The notes beneath the pieces were generated by a model. The model was not told where the DNA came from. It was given only the letters and a program-made list of their open reading frames with translations, and searched no databases. Both the position numbers and the translations under genes were made by a program. This document shows positions 45,875 through 54,138 of a stretch of 64,000 nt of DNA, piece by piece. The stretch covers positions 62,001-126,000 of the forward strand of contig NZ_SELP01000002.1 of the NCBI RefSeq assembly GCF_004145845.1. Direction: 5' to 3'. This DNA comes from Loktanella sp. IMCC34160 (GTDB taxonomy: Bacteria > Pseudomonadota > Alphaproteobacteria > Rhodobacterales > Rhodobacteraceae). How positions within the stretch are numbered: the stretch's first letter is position 1; each line of letters begins with the position of its first letter.

Positions 45875-47212
45875 ATGAGGCAGGGACAGCGGATACTGAG
45901 GGCAGGGGTGGCGGGCGCCGCGCTTCTTGCCCTTGCGGGCTGCATGTCCGATGGGGGCGGCACGGTCAGCCGGGGCGCCTTCGGCTTTCTTGGCGGCTCT
46001 GACTCCACTGCGCCCACGGATCAGCCAACGCAGGCGATGACCGCCGATCTGGGCGACGGCAGTCAGTCGGTCCTGATCGAGGGGCTGATCGACCGCCGGT
46101 CTGTCCTGTCGCCCGGACCGCTTCAAACGGTTACCGATGCGGTGCTGGCGGCCAATTCCCGCGCCGCCGAAGCCGAATTGCGCGCTGCCCGCCTGCGGGC
46201 CGAGGCACAAAGCCGCAACTGGCTGCCGACCCTCGGGCCGTCGATCTCTCTCAATTCGCTGGGGCAGGTGGTGACCTCGCTGTTCGTGGAACAGGTGCTG
46301 TTCGACAACGGGCGCAAACGGGCCGAACGCGATTTCGCCAAAGCGGATGTCGAGGTGGCCGCCGTTGCGCTGGCCGAAGACACCAACGACCGGGTCCGGC
46401 AGGCGCTGGACCTGTACCTGACCGCCGAGGCGCACCGTGCCCGCGCCGCCGTCAATGCCGCCGCGATGGAGCGGATGGAGCATTTCGAATATGTCATGCG
46501 CGAACGGGTCCGGGGCGGTGTGTCGGACCGGTCCGATCTGAACGTCGTGACCCAGAAACTGAACCAGCTGCGCGCCGATCTGGCCGCCGATCAGGATGCG
46601 GCCAATACGGCCATGGCGGAATTGTCGGCGATGTCGGCGCAACCGCTTGCCGGGCTGTCCGGCCTGTCGCCCATGGCCGATCCTGCCGGGCTGCGCCCCC
46701 TGGCCGCCGTAAAGGCCGATGCCGAAGCGACCCGCGCGATGGCCAGCGCCGATGCGGCCCGCGCCGGGTTTCTGCCCGGCCTGACCCTTGGCGGCACGGT
46801 TACAGGCGACGGCAACAACCTTGGCCTGAACGTCGCGGCCCCCAACGGCTTTGGCTTCGGCACCGGCGCATCCCTTCAGGCGATCGAGGCAGAGCGCGCC
46901 GCGTCGCAGGCCCGCATCGGACAGGTGGAAGAAGACACCAACCGCCGCCTGCGGGCGCTGGAAGGGCAGTTGGCCAGCCTTCTGCGGCAAGAGGATCAGG
47001 CCCGGACACTGGCCGCTCAGGCCGCTGCCAACTACGATATTTTCGCCGCGCAACTGGCCGAGGGGCAACGCGCGGTGCCCGAGGTCGTCGGCATTTTCGA
47101 AACCAAGATCCGGACCGAGCGCGAGGCGGTTGTCGTTGCCTATGACATCGCCCGCATCCGGGTGCAGATCGCCGCCATTCATGGCGCGCTTGTTGATGGG
47201 TCCCGGATATGA
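45875..47212 (+). CDS. TolC-family outer membrane protein of the type I secretion system
   Basis: 445-aa outer-membrane channel. A lipoprotein signal ends in the lipobox LAGC (residues 21-24, LLALAGC), so it is anchored by a lipid, as in LapE/AggA-like proteins. Long coiled-coil-forming stretches (SRAAEAELRAARLRAEAQSRNW, RVRQALDLYLTAEAHRARAAV) and the equatorial repeat pattern fit TolC. It overlaps the ABC gene by four bases. Role: outer-membrane exit for the Bap-like adhesin. Confidence 0.9.
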   Translation: MRQGQRILRAGVAGAALLALAGCMSDGGGTVSRGAFGFLGGSDSTAPTDQPTQAMTADLGDGSQSVLIEGLIDRRSVLSPGPLQTVTDAVLAANSRAAEAELRAARLRAEAQSRNWLPTLGPSISLNSLGQVVTSLFVEQVLFDNGRKRAERDFAKADVEVAAVALAEDTNDRVRQALDLYLTAEAHRARAAVNAAAMERMEHFEYVMRERVRGGVSDRSDLNVVTQKLNQLRADLAADQDAANTAMAELSAMSAQPLAGLSGLSPMADPAGLRPLAAVKADAEATRAMASADAARAGFLPGLTLGGTVTGDGNNLGLNVAAPNGFGFGTGASLQAIEAERAASQARIGQVEEDTNRRLRALEGQLASLLRQEDQARTLAAQAAANYDIFAAQLAEGQRAVPEVVGIFETKIRTEREAVVVAYDIARIRVQIAAIHGALVDGSRI

Positions 47213-49473
47213 GCGGCCCGGTCATCGCCTTTGACATCAACGCGACGCGCGGCGGCAAGCTGACGCGGCTGTCCTCAGCAGAAACGCCGGACCAGCCGCA
47301 GGCCTCCAAGGTGATCCGGGTTGGGCCAGCGCAACCTGCCGCGGCTTCCGCAACCCAACCGCCGTCGCGCATTCAGGCCCGCGCCGATCTGGTGGTGGTC
47401 TATGCCGGGCTTCTGGGAGTCGATGTGACCCGCGCCGATGTGCTGGACGGGATGACAACGGCGGGCGATGCCACGCCAGAGGTTCCCGCCGCCAAGGCGA
47501 TCCCCGCCGCGCTGGACCGGACCGGCCTTGTGACCCGGTCCGAACCCGCTCCGACCATTCCCGCCGACCGCCTGCCGGTTCTGGCGGTGATGTCGTCGGG
47601 GCAGGTGGTTCTGGTTCTGGAACATTTTGCCGATACCGTCGTCCTGCATGACACAACCCAGCCCGGCAACCGGGCCGAGGTGCCGTGGGACGAATTCAAC
47701 GCGCATTTCGCGGGCCGCCTGATCCGGGCCGACCTGCCGGTCGAGGAACTGACCCGCCGTCATGCCAGGGACGAGGCCCTGCCGCATTGGTTCTGGGGCG
47801 AGGTGACCAAGTTCCGCCGCCATATCATCGAGGTGGCGCTGGGGTCTTTCGTCGCCAATCTTCTTGCGGTCGCCGTGGCTCTGTTTTCGCTTCAGGTCTA
47901 CGACCGGGTAATCCCGCATCAATCGGTGGCGACCCTTTGGGTGCTGGCCATCGGCGCGGGGCTGGCCATGCTGCTGGAAGCCTTCCTTCGGATCGCGCGG
48001 GCGCGGTTGATGGATGGCGCCGGTCGCCGGATCGAGATGAAGGTGCAGGCCGTGCTGATGGACCGTATCCTCGGCATGCAGGGCGGGGCCAAACGGCAGG
48101 CTCCGTCGCAGTTGTTCTCGGCAGTGCGCGATTTCGGGTCGATCCGCGAATTCTTTACCGCCTCGACCATCGGCACATTGACGGACTTGCCGTTCATTGT
48201 GCTGTTCCTTGCGCTTGTCGCTTCGATCGGGGGCAATGTGGTCTGGGTTCTGTTCATCGGCGGTTTGCTGATGGTGCTCCCGTCGTTCTTTCTGCAACGC
48301 AAGATGATCACGCTGACCACCCAGACGCAGGGGGCGAACGCGAAATCCGCCCGGCTGCTGCACGAGGTGATCTACGAGGCGGACACGATCAAGGCGCAGC
48401 GGGGCGAGGAACGGTTTCGGCGGCTGTGGGGGGAAATGACCGCCCTGTCGTCGCTGGCAACCAGCGAACAACGCAAGTTGGCCTCGACCCTGACCTTCTG
48501 GGCGCAGGGGGTGCAGCAGGCAACCTATGTCGCCGCCGTGGTGGCGGGCACCTTCATGGTCTTCATGGGCGAATTCACCGTGGGCACCATCATCGCCGTG
48601 GGTATCTTGACCAGCCGGACGCTTGGCCCTTTGACCCAACTGGCAGCGACGCTGGCCCGCTGGTCCAACGTCAAGGCGGCGCTGACGGCGCTGGACGAGG
48701 TGGCCAACGCCCCGCAGGACGTGGACGCAGCCCGCACCTACCTGCGCCGCGACAAGATCGACGGTGGGTTCGAGGTGCGCGACCTGACCTTTGCCTATGA
48801 CGAGGACACCGGCCGGGCGCTGGATATTCCCGGCCTGTCCATCGCGGCGGGAAGCCATGTAGCGGTTCTGGGTGCGAACGGGTCGGGCAAATCGACCTTC
48901 CTGAAGATCCTTGCCGGTCTCTACCCGCCCGCCTCGGGCCGGGTGATGATCGACGGGGTGGACATGGGGCAGGTGATGCCGCGCGACCTGCGCCGGCACA
49001 TCGGATATTTGGGCCAAGAGGTGCGACTGTTCGCGGGCACCCTGCGCGACAACCTGAACCTGACCATGCTGGAACGCGATGACGACCGGCTGCTTCAGGC
49101 GCTGGATTTCGCGGGTCTTGGCCCGTTCGTGCGCGGTCACCCCAAGGGGCTGGACCTGCCGATTTCGGACGGGGGCGCGGGGCTGTCCATCGGCCAGCGC
49201 CAGTCGATCGGCTGGGCGCGGCTGTGGTTGCAGGACCCGAAGGTCTGCCTGCTGGACGAACCGACGGCGGCTCTGGATTCCACGCTGGAAACCACGCTGG
49301 TCAGCCGCCTTGAAACCTGGCTGACTGGCCGGACCGCGATCATCGCGACCCACCGGGTGCCGATCCTGCAACTGACCGACCGGACCGTGATCCTGCAAAA
49401 CGGGCGGCTGGCCGTGGATGGGCCGCGCGACGAGGTGCTGAACCATCTGCGTTCCAACCGGACGGCGGGCTGA
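47209..49473 (+). CDS. Type I secretion ABC transporter (LapB-like)
   Basis: 754-aa fusion of an N-terminal C39-like domain, six-helix membrane domain and ATPase. The C39-like part (about 50-170) has YAGLLGVDVTRADVLDGM where a catalytic Cys would be, so it is a non-proteolytic substrate-docking domain. Helices start at about 205 (IIEVALGSFVANLLAVAVALFSLQ-VYDRVIPHQS, the LapB/HlyB signature). ATPase: Walker A GANGSGKST (about 560), signature LSIGQRQS, Walker B VCLLDEPTAALD, H-loop IIATHRV. Coupled by overlap to tolC-like and followed two bases later by the HlyD gene. Confidence 0.94.
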   Translation: MSGPVIAFDINATRGGKLTRLSSAETPDQPQASKVIRVGPAQPAAASATQPPSRIQARADLVVVYAGLLGVDVTRADVLDGMTTAGDATPEVPAAKAIPAALDRTGLVTRSEPAPTIPADRLPVLAVMSSGQVVLVLEHFADTVVLHDTTQPGNRAEVPWDEFNAHFAGRLIRADLPVEELTRRHARDEALPHWFWGEVTKFRRHIIEVALGSFVANLLAVAVALFSLQVYDRVIPHQSVATLWVLAIGAGLAMLLEAFLRIARARLMDGAGRRIEMKVQAVLMDRILGMQGGAKRQAPSQLFSAVRDFGSIREFFTASTIGTLTDLPFIVLFLALVASIGGNVVWVLFIGGLLMVLPSFFLQRKMITLTTQTQGANAKSARLLHEVIYEADTIKAQRGEERFRRLWGEMTALSSLATSEQRKLASTLTFWAQGVQQATYVAAVVAGTFMVFMGEFTVGTIIAVGILTSRTLGPLTQLAATLARWSNVKAALTALDEVANAPQDVDAARTYLRRDKIDGGFEVRDLTFAYDEDTGRALDIPGLSIAAGSHVAVLGANGSGKSTFLKILAGLYPPASGRVMIDGVDMGQVMPRDLRRHIGYLGQEVRLFAGTLRDNLNLTMLERDDDRLLQALDFAGLGPFVRGHPKGLDLPISDGGAGLSIGQRQSIGWARLWLQDPKVCLLDEPTAALDSTLETTLVSRLETWLTGRTAIIATHRVPILQLTDRTVILQNGRLAVDGPRDEVLNHLRSNRTAG

Positions 49474-49475
49474 CC

Positions 49476-50645
49476 ATGGCGACGGTGGACACTGAATTTG
49501 AACGGGGGATCAGCGGGTCGCGGCTGATCATCTGGCTGGTCGGCCTGACGGTGCTCGTCTTCATCCTCTGGGCCAAATTCGCTTGGATTGATGAAATCGT
49601 CCGCGCAGAGGGGCAGGTCGTCTCGGCCGCCCGTCCCCAGATCGTCCAGAACCTTGAAGGCGGGATGCTGGCCGAACTTCTGGTCGCCGAAGGGGATGTG
49701 GTGGAACCGGGGCAGGTGCTGGCCCGGCTGGCCTCTACCCAGTTTGAAACCAATGTGGCCGATCTGACCGACCAGCTGGTCGCTGCCGAAATCCGCCGCC
49801 TGCGGCTCGAGGCGGAAATGGCGGGCGAGTCCGATTTCGGCGTGCCCGCGATCTATGCCCAGCACGCGCCGGGGATCATCTCGTCCGAACTGGCGCTGCT
49901 TCAGGCGCGGCTGGCGGACTATTCTTCCAAGGTCGCCAGCGCGCAGGCGGTGCAGCGCGAAACCCGGCGCGAGCTGGACTCGATGGAAGATATGTATTCG
50001 CGTGAGATCGTCGCGCTGTTCGAGGTGACCCGCGCCCGCAAGGCGCAGTCGGACGCCGAGGCCAAGCTGAACGAGATCGTCACCGGGGCCGAACTGGAGC
50101 GGGCCGGGGCCTATTCCGAGGTCTTGCAGGTCATCGCCACCCTGCGGCAGGAGTTGCGGCTGGCACAGGACCGGCTTGGCCGGACCACGATTACCGCGCC
50201 GATGCGCGGGATCGTGAACAACCTGGGCGTCACCACCATCGGCGGCGTTGTCCGCCCGGGCGAAGAGATTTTCCAGATCATCCCCTTGGGGGACGAATTG
50301 TTCGTCGAGGCGCAGGTCAAGCCCGAGGACATCGCCAACGTCGTTCCCGGGCAGCGGGCCACGATCAAGTTCACCGCCTATGACTACACGATCTTTGGCA
50401 GCCTTGATGGCGAGGTCGAGGTCATTTCCGCCGACACCTTCAAGGACGAACGGCGGCCCGAGGCCGAGGCGCATTACCGGGTCACGCTGCGGGTCGATCT
50501 GGCGGATCTTGACGACCGGCAACGGCAGATCACCATCCGGCCCGGGATGCAGGCAACGGTCGAGTTGCACACGGGTCAGCGGACGGTGCTGCAATACCTG
50601 ACCAAGCCCCTGTATCGCGGCAGCGAGGCGCTGCACGAGCGATAG
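49476..50645 (+). CDS. HlyD-family membrane fusion protein (LapC-like)
   Basis: 389-aa adaptor of the type I system. One N-terminal membrane helix (LIIWLVGLTVLVFILWAKFAWI, about 14-35), biotinyl-lipoyl-like part (QNLEGGMLAELLVAEGDVVEPGQVLARL), a long coiled coil (about 100-230) and a beta-barrel region (RTTITAPMRGIVNNLGVTTIGGVVRPGEEIF, VEAQVKPEDIANV). The C-terminal motif YDYTIFGSLDGEVEVISADTF is the HlyD signature. It bridges the ABC protein and the TolC-like channel. Last gene of the secretion set. Confidence 0.93.
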   Translation: MATVDTEFERGISGSRLIIWLVGLTVLVFILWAKFAWIDEIVRAEGQVVSAARPQIVQNLEGGMLAELLVAEGDVVEPGQVLARLASTQFETNVADLTDQLVAAEIRRLRLEAEMAGESDFGVPAIYAQHAPGIISSELALLQARLADYSSKVASAQAVQRETRRELDSMEDMYSREIVALFEVTRARKAQSDAEAKLNEIVTGAELERAGAYSEVLQVIATLRQELRLAQDRLGRTTITAPMRGIVNNLGVTTIGGVVRPGEEIFQIIPLGDELFVEAQVKPEDIANVVPGQRATIKFTAYDYTIFGSLDGEVEVISADTFKDERRPEAEAHYRVTLRVDLADLDDRQRQITIRPGMQATVELHTGQRTVLQYLTKPLYRGSEALHER

Positions 50646-50953
50646 GGCGCCGCAGGGCGGACAGAAGCCGCAATCACCCCCTTCGGGGCGAATCACCGGG
50701 CAATCAATCCAATGTGTGTGCCGCAGGTTCAGACACCACCCATGGGTGCCCCTGCCGCGTTAACCCCATAATAATGTGTTTTTGGCACATCAGTGCCGCA
50801 TCCGCGCCACACCCTTGCCCGATTGATTGGCGACAATTTGCCCAATGCGGCGATGGTTCTAATTGCGGGTGCATCGAGTCCTATCGGCCTCTATGGAGCC
50901 GCCTACGAAGCAACAACGCATCCATGCGTGACTACAGGCACAGGAGCATACTC
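50646..50953. other. Intergenic region before the lysozyme-like gene
   Basis: No gene. It contains a CCCC-TTC-GGGG mini-hairpin at about 50678-50688, a possible terminator remnant for the secretion operon, and TTAA-N7-ATAA starting at 50760, one base off a CtrA full site (TTAA-N7-TTAA). Confidence 0.35.
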
Positions 50954-51475
50954 ATGTCTTCAACGTATGCGGCCTTCTTGGTCGCCTTGAAACTTATGGA
51001 GTCCGGCGGGGATTACCAGTCGGTCAACACGCTCAACTACCTAGGCGCGTATCAGTTCGGCGAGGCGGCTTTGACCGACCTTGGCTATGTTCGTTATGAC
51101 GGTGATGCCTTCGACAACAACTACAGCGGCGGCTTCACCGGCAAGGACGGTGTGCGGTCGGTGCAGGACTTCCTCAACAGCGCCCGCGCGCAGGACCGTG
51201 CCGCCCAGGAATGGATGCGGCTGATGTGGTCCTATATCGAGATGTATAACATCGACCACTACGCCGGGCGTGAAGTCGGCGGCCAGACCCTGACGGTCAG
51301 CGGAATGCTGGCGGCAACCCATCTTCTCGGGCCGGGTGCGCTGAAGGAATACATCGACTCCGATGGCAAGGCCGATCTGCGCGACCCCTATGGCACGCCG
51401 ATCGTCCAGTACATCAACCAGTTCGGTGGCTACGAAGTGCCCTTCGTCCGCGTTCGGGTGGCCCAGAACTCCTGA
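50954..51475 (+). CDS. Small lysozyme/transglycosylase-like protein
   Basis: 173-aa protein beginning MSSTYAAFLVALKLMESGGD. The motif LKLMESGGDYQSVNTLNYLGAYQFGEAAL looks like the ESGG...GYYQF core of lysozyme-fold muramidases, with Glu17 as the possible acid; a later GMLAATHLLGPGALKEYI is the helical pair expected in such folds. No signal peptide is visible, so it may be exported by the neighbouring type I system or act in the cytoplasm; both are inference. CAGGAG lies 8-13 bases before the ATG. An upstream in-frame extension to 50714 exists but lacks a ribosome binding site. Confidence 0.65.
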   Translation: MSSTYAAFLVALKLMESGGDYQSVNTLNYLGAYQFGEAALTDLGYVRYDGDAFDNNYSGGFTGKDGVRSVQDFLNSARAQDRAAQEWMRLMWSYIEMYNIDHYAGREVGGQTLTVSGMLAATHLLGPGALKEYIDSDGKADLRDPYGTPIVQYINQFGGYEVPFVRVRVAQNS

Positions 51476-51489
51476 CGGCGCGTGTCCGG

Positions 51490-53949
51490 TCAGGTCAGCA
51501 TCCTGGCGATGGCCGTCAGGATGATGCCGTTTGTGTTTACGTCACTATAGTTGCGCATGGCCTCTTGGCTGTGCGCATAGACGCCTGCCGAAAATCCCAG
51601 CCCCGCAATCCGGGTCTTTTCGCGGATTAGGCCCAGCATCCGCCCCACATGCGGATGATCGACCGTCGCCGCCCATAGAAAGGCCGATTTGGTACTGATG
51701 ACCTCGGCGGAGTCGCGGAACTCGGCGCTGGCAAAACGGCGGTCACCCTCGATGAACTCGACAACCCAGTCCTCCCCCTCGGGCCGGTCGAACCGCAGCC
51801 CCTGATAGGAAAACCAAGGCGCGAAATCCAAGAGCGTTTCCGAAGCGCATTTGATTTCCCCGGTGCGTTCGAACCAGCGCAACTGGGCGTCGAACAGAAC
51901 CTCGGACAAGTAGTCGGTCGGGGCATCAGGCCCCAGTTCGATCCGGTGCAGCAGACCCGGTTCGGTTCCGAAATGGCCGATCTTCGCGGCGTCATACAGC
52001 AGCCGTATCCGCCTGTCGGTTTCGGTCTCTTCCGCAGGCTGCGCAAAGGGACTGTCCATGCCGATCCCAATTGTCCCGTAGCCGACGCGGGAATACTGCG
52101 AACAATGCGATTGGAACCGGTCGATCCAGCGGCCGTTCGTCAGGTTATAGGGGTGGCCGTCGCGGACGGTTTCCCCAAGATCCCAGCCCGGCAGCAGATC
52201 GCGCAGCTCTGGCCGGGTCATGATCCCCGCCGAAACGATGGCATTTGCCGCGATCAGGAACCGTCCGGTATCGCAGGCATCAAAATCGCGGTTGTTGGCG
52301 CGTGCCGTCGCGGTGTTCAGCCGGGCAGGGGGAAGGTGCACCTCTTCGGCGGTGATGGTCGGCAGATTGGCCAGCAGAAGGTCCAGGCGATCCCGGGCGT
52401 CTTCTGTCGGGATCAGGCCAAGGGCGCGGGCGGAAATGATGCCCTGGATCTGGCTGGCGACGTCCCACATAGTCGCGTCAGGGTTGATCAGCCCGTCCGG
52501 ACCGCCCCGCACCGTTCCCGCGCAAAGCCCCGTTGTTGGATGGGTGTGACGGTCGATGAAGGCCCATGCAATCCCGGCGTCTTGCATCAGTTCGGCGTGC
52601 TCTTCCGCCGCCGGATCAACCCGGGTGATCCCCACGTTCACGCCTCGGGCGCGCGTCGTCCTGAACTTGTCCAGGATCGGCTCCTGCGCCGCGATATGAC
52701 GGGCCAATTCACCCAGATGAAACAGTTTTGCCCGTCCTTCGCGTCGCATCGACACAAGTCGATGTACCACCGCAGCCCGGTCCAGATAGGTCGAAATCAA
52801 AGTATCGGGAACCAAGACCGCCATGTCCGAGACAGGATCGAGCGGCAGCAGCATGTCCAGTGACATCCCGGACGCCCCGTGACCTGCCAGTTGAAACTGC
52901 CCGTCAGGGTGCAACCCGAACTGTCCGTCGGCAATTCCGGGCAGCACCAGGCGGGTCGCGGCTGCGGGCATTGCATCGGGGTTGCCGTCCGTGACGACCT
53001 GAATGAAACCACCGGCCCCATCCGGCAGAAAGCCGTGTTCGTCCCTGTTGTCCAGACGTTCATAGGGGACATTTGCGGCATCCAGTTGGCCGGCGAAGGC
53101 GGCAACGGCAAGGTTCTTGTCCCTGTCCTCGTCCCGGTCTGAAAGGGCTGGCAGGATCAGTCCAATACCGGGCGCGGGCTCGGTTCCGGCCTGTAAAAGA
53201 AGGTCGATGGGGCGCACGACGAAGATCTCGCCGGAAAGACTGGCCCGTTGGAGGTCATCCGTAAACGATCCGAAATGCTCTTCGATCTCGTCGCTGGTCA
53301 GTGCCGCCAACTGATCGACAGAGTAGGAGATGATAATGTCCTCTGCGCCGATGTCTTCCGGCTTCAGGCTCGTGATCGGGCGCATGCCGGTCATCTGGAT
53401 CTGTTCGCGGCCGGCGGTATCCAGCAACGAGGTTTCCTCGTCCGGGGCCGATTGAAGGAAGACCCGAAATCCGGCGCCGCGAAAGGCGGCATGATCAAGG
53501 GACGGGCCAGCAGAGTCGTCGAGGATCGTGATGACCTGTTTCGCGGCCCGTGACGGCGGGTTGGTGCCATTGCCGGTCAGGATCGCCGCCCTCAGATCGG
53601 CGGCGGCGCGCATCTGGAAGTATCGTCTTTCGTCCGACAGGCGCGGCCGTTGTGCCGCGATTTCGATCAGACCGGTTTCGGTTTCAGCAAGCTCCTGCAA
53701 GACCCTTCCCACGGGGCTGTCAAATATCTGCCCGTCGCCGAAGGGAAGGGCACAGCAGACTGGCAGTCCCCTTGAAAGGAAGAGATCCACGGCGCTGACG
53801 AGGGCCTGTGCCGGCGTGTCTGCCGATATGTCGGTAAGAACCACAACCGCCAGTTGTGACCCCATTTGTGACATCGCTGGTGCCGGGCAAAATATCCCGG
53901 AATGAACTGCAAGACCCCCGGCGACGATAAAGCTCCGCCGTGTCAGCAT
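51490..53949 (-). CDS. Large exported protein with deacetylase-like and DUF3131-like regions
   Basis: 819-aa exported protein. The N-terminus MLTRRSFIVAGGLAVHSG is a signal of Tat-like form (RRSF). Residues about 30-150 and 190-470 look like two polysaccharide-deacetylase-type barrels without obvious catalytic metal motifs (LAVVVLTDISADTPAQALVSAV; NVGITRVDPAAEEHAELMQDAG). From about 490, QGIISARALGLIPTEDARDRL, ANNRDFDACDTGRFLIAANAI and FLWAATVDHPHVGRMLGL resemble DUF3131, an alpha-toroid seen in polysaccharide-processing enzymes. It is divergent from the glycosyltransferase fusion across 190 bases, so it probably acts on the same polymer. Function unproven. Confidence 0.65.
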   Translation of the reverse strand: MLTRRSFIVAGGLAVHSGIFCPAPAMSQMGSQLAVVVLTDISADTPAQALVSAVDLFLSRGLPVCCALPFGDGQIFDSPVGRVLQELAETETGLIEIAAQRPRLSDERRYFQMRAAADLRAAILTGNGTNPPSRAAKQVITILDDSAGPSLDHAAFRGAGFRVFLQSAPDEETSLLDTAGREQIQMTGMRPITSLKPEDIGAEDIIISYSVDQLAALTSDEIEEHFGSFTDDLQRASLSGEIFVVRPIDLLLQAGTEPAPGIGLILPALSDRDEDRDKNLAVAAFAGQLDAANVPYERLDNRDEHGFLPDGAGGFIQVVTDGNPDAMPAAATRLVLPGIADGQFGLHPDGQFQLAGHGASGMSLDMLLPLDPVSDMAVLVPDTLISTYLDRAAVVHRLVSMRREGRAKLFHLGELARHIAAQEPILDKFRTTRARGVNVGITRVDPAAEEHAELMQDAGIAWAFIDRHTHPTTGLCAGTVRGGPDGLINPDATMWDVASQIQGIISARALGLIPTEDARDRLDLLLANLPTITAEEVHLPPARLNTATARANNRDFDACDTGRFLIAANAIVSAGIMTRPELRDLLPGWDLGETVRDGHPYNLTNGRWIDRFQSHCSQYSRVGYGTIGIGMDSPFAQPAEETETDRRIRLLYDAAKIGHFGTEPGLLHRIELGPDAPTDYLSEVLFDAQLRWFERTGEIKCASETLLDFAPWFSYQGLRFDRPEGEDWVVEFIEGDRRFASAEFRDSAEVISTKSAFLWAATVDHPHVGRMLGLIREKTRIAGLGFSAGVYAHSQEAMRNYSDVNTNGIILTAIARMLT

Positions 53950-54138
53950 TGGCCTGCTCCTTTAAAGATAATATCTTGTAATCTAGCTCTAATTTGAGTA
54001 ACAATTCAATCGTTTCATATAGTTAGTTAATTCAGGCTTTGGGGTCGCGTCTACCAGCAGTTCGTGGGGCTGCGTCCTCTTCAAAGTGATGATTACGGGA
54101 AGGTTGCGGTGGAGAGGGGAAGCCCCACCAAAGGCCCA

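Noticed and set aside
47275-49446. 723-codon open frame on the minus strand
   Set aside because: Antisense to the type I secretion ABC gene; no recognisable features.
50714-50953. N-terminal extension of the lysozyme-like protein
   Set aside because: The frame is open to 50714, but the extension is Cys/Pro/His-rich without similarity and lacks a ribosome binding site, whereas CAGGAG precedes the ATG at 50954.
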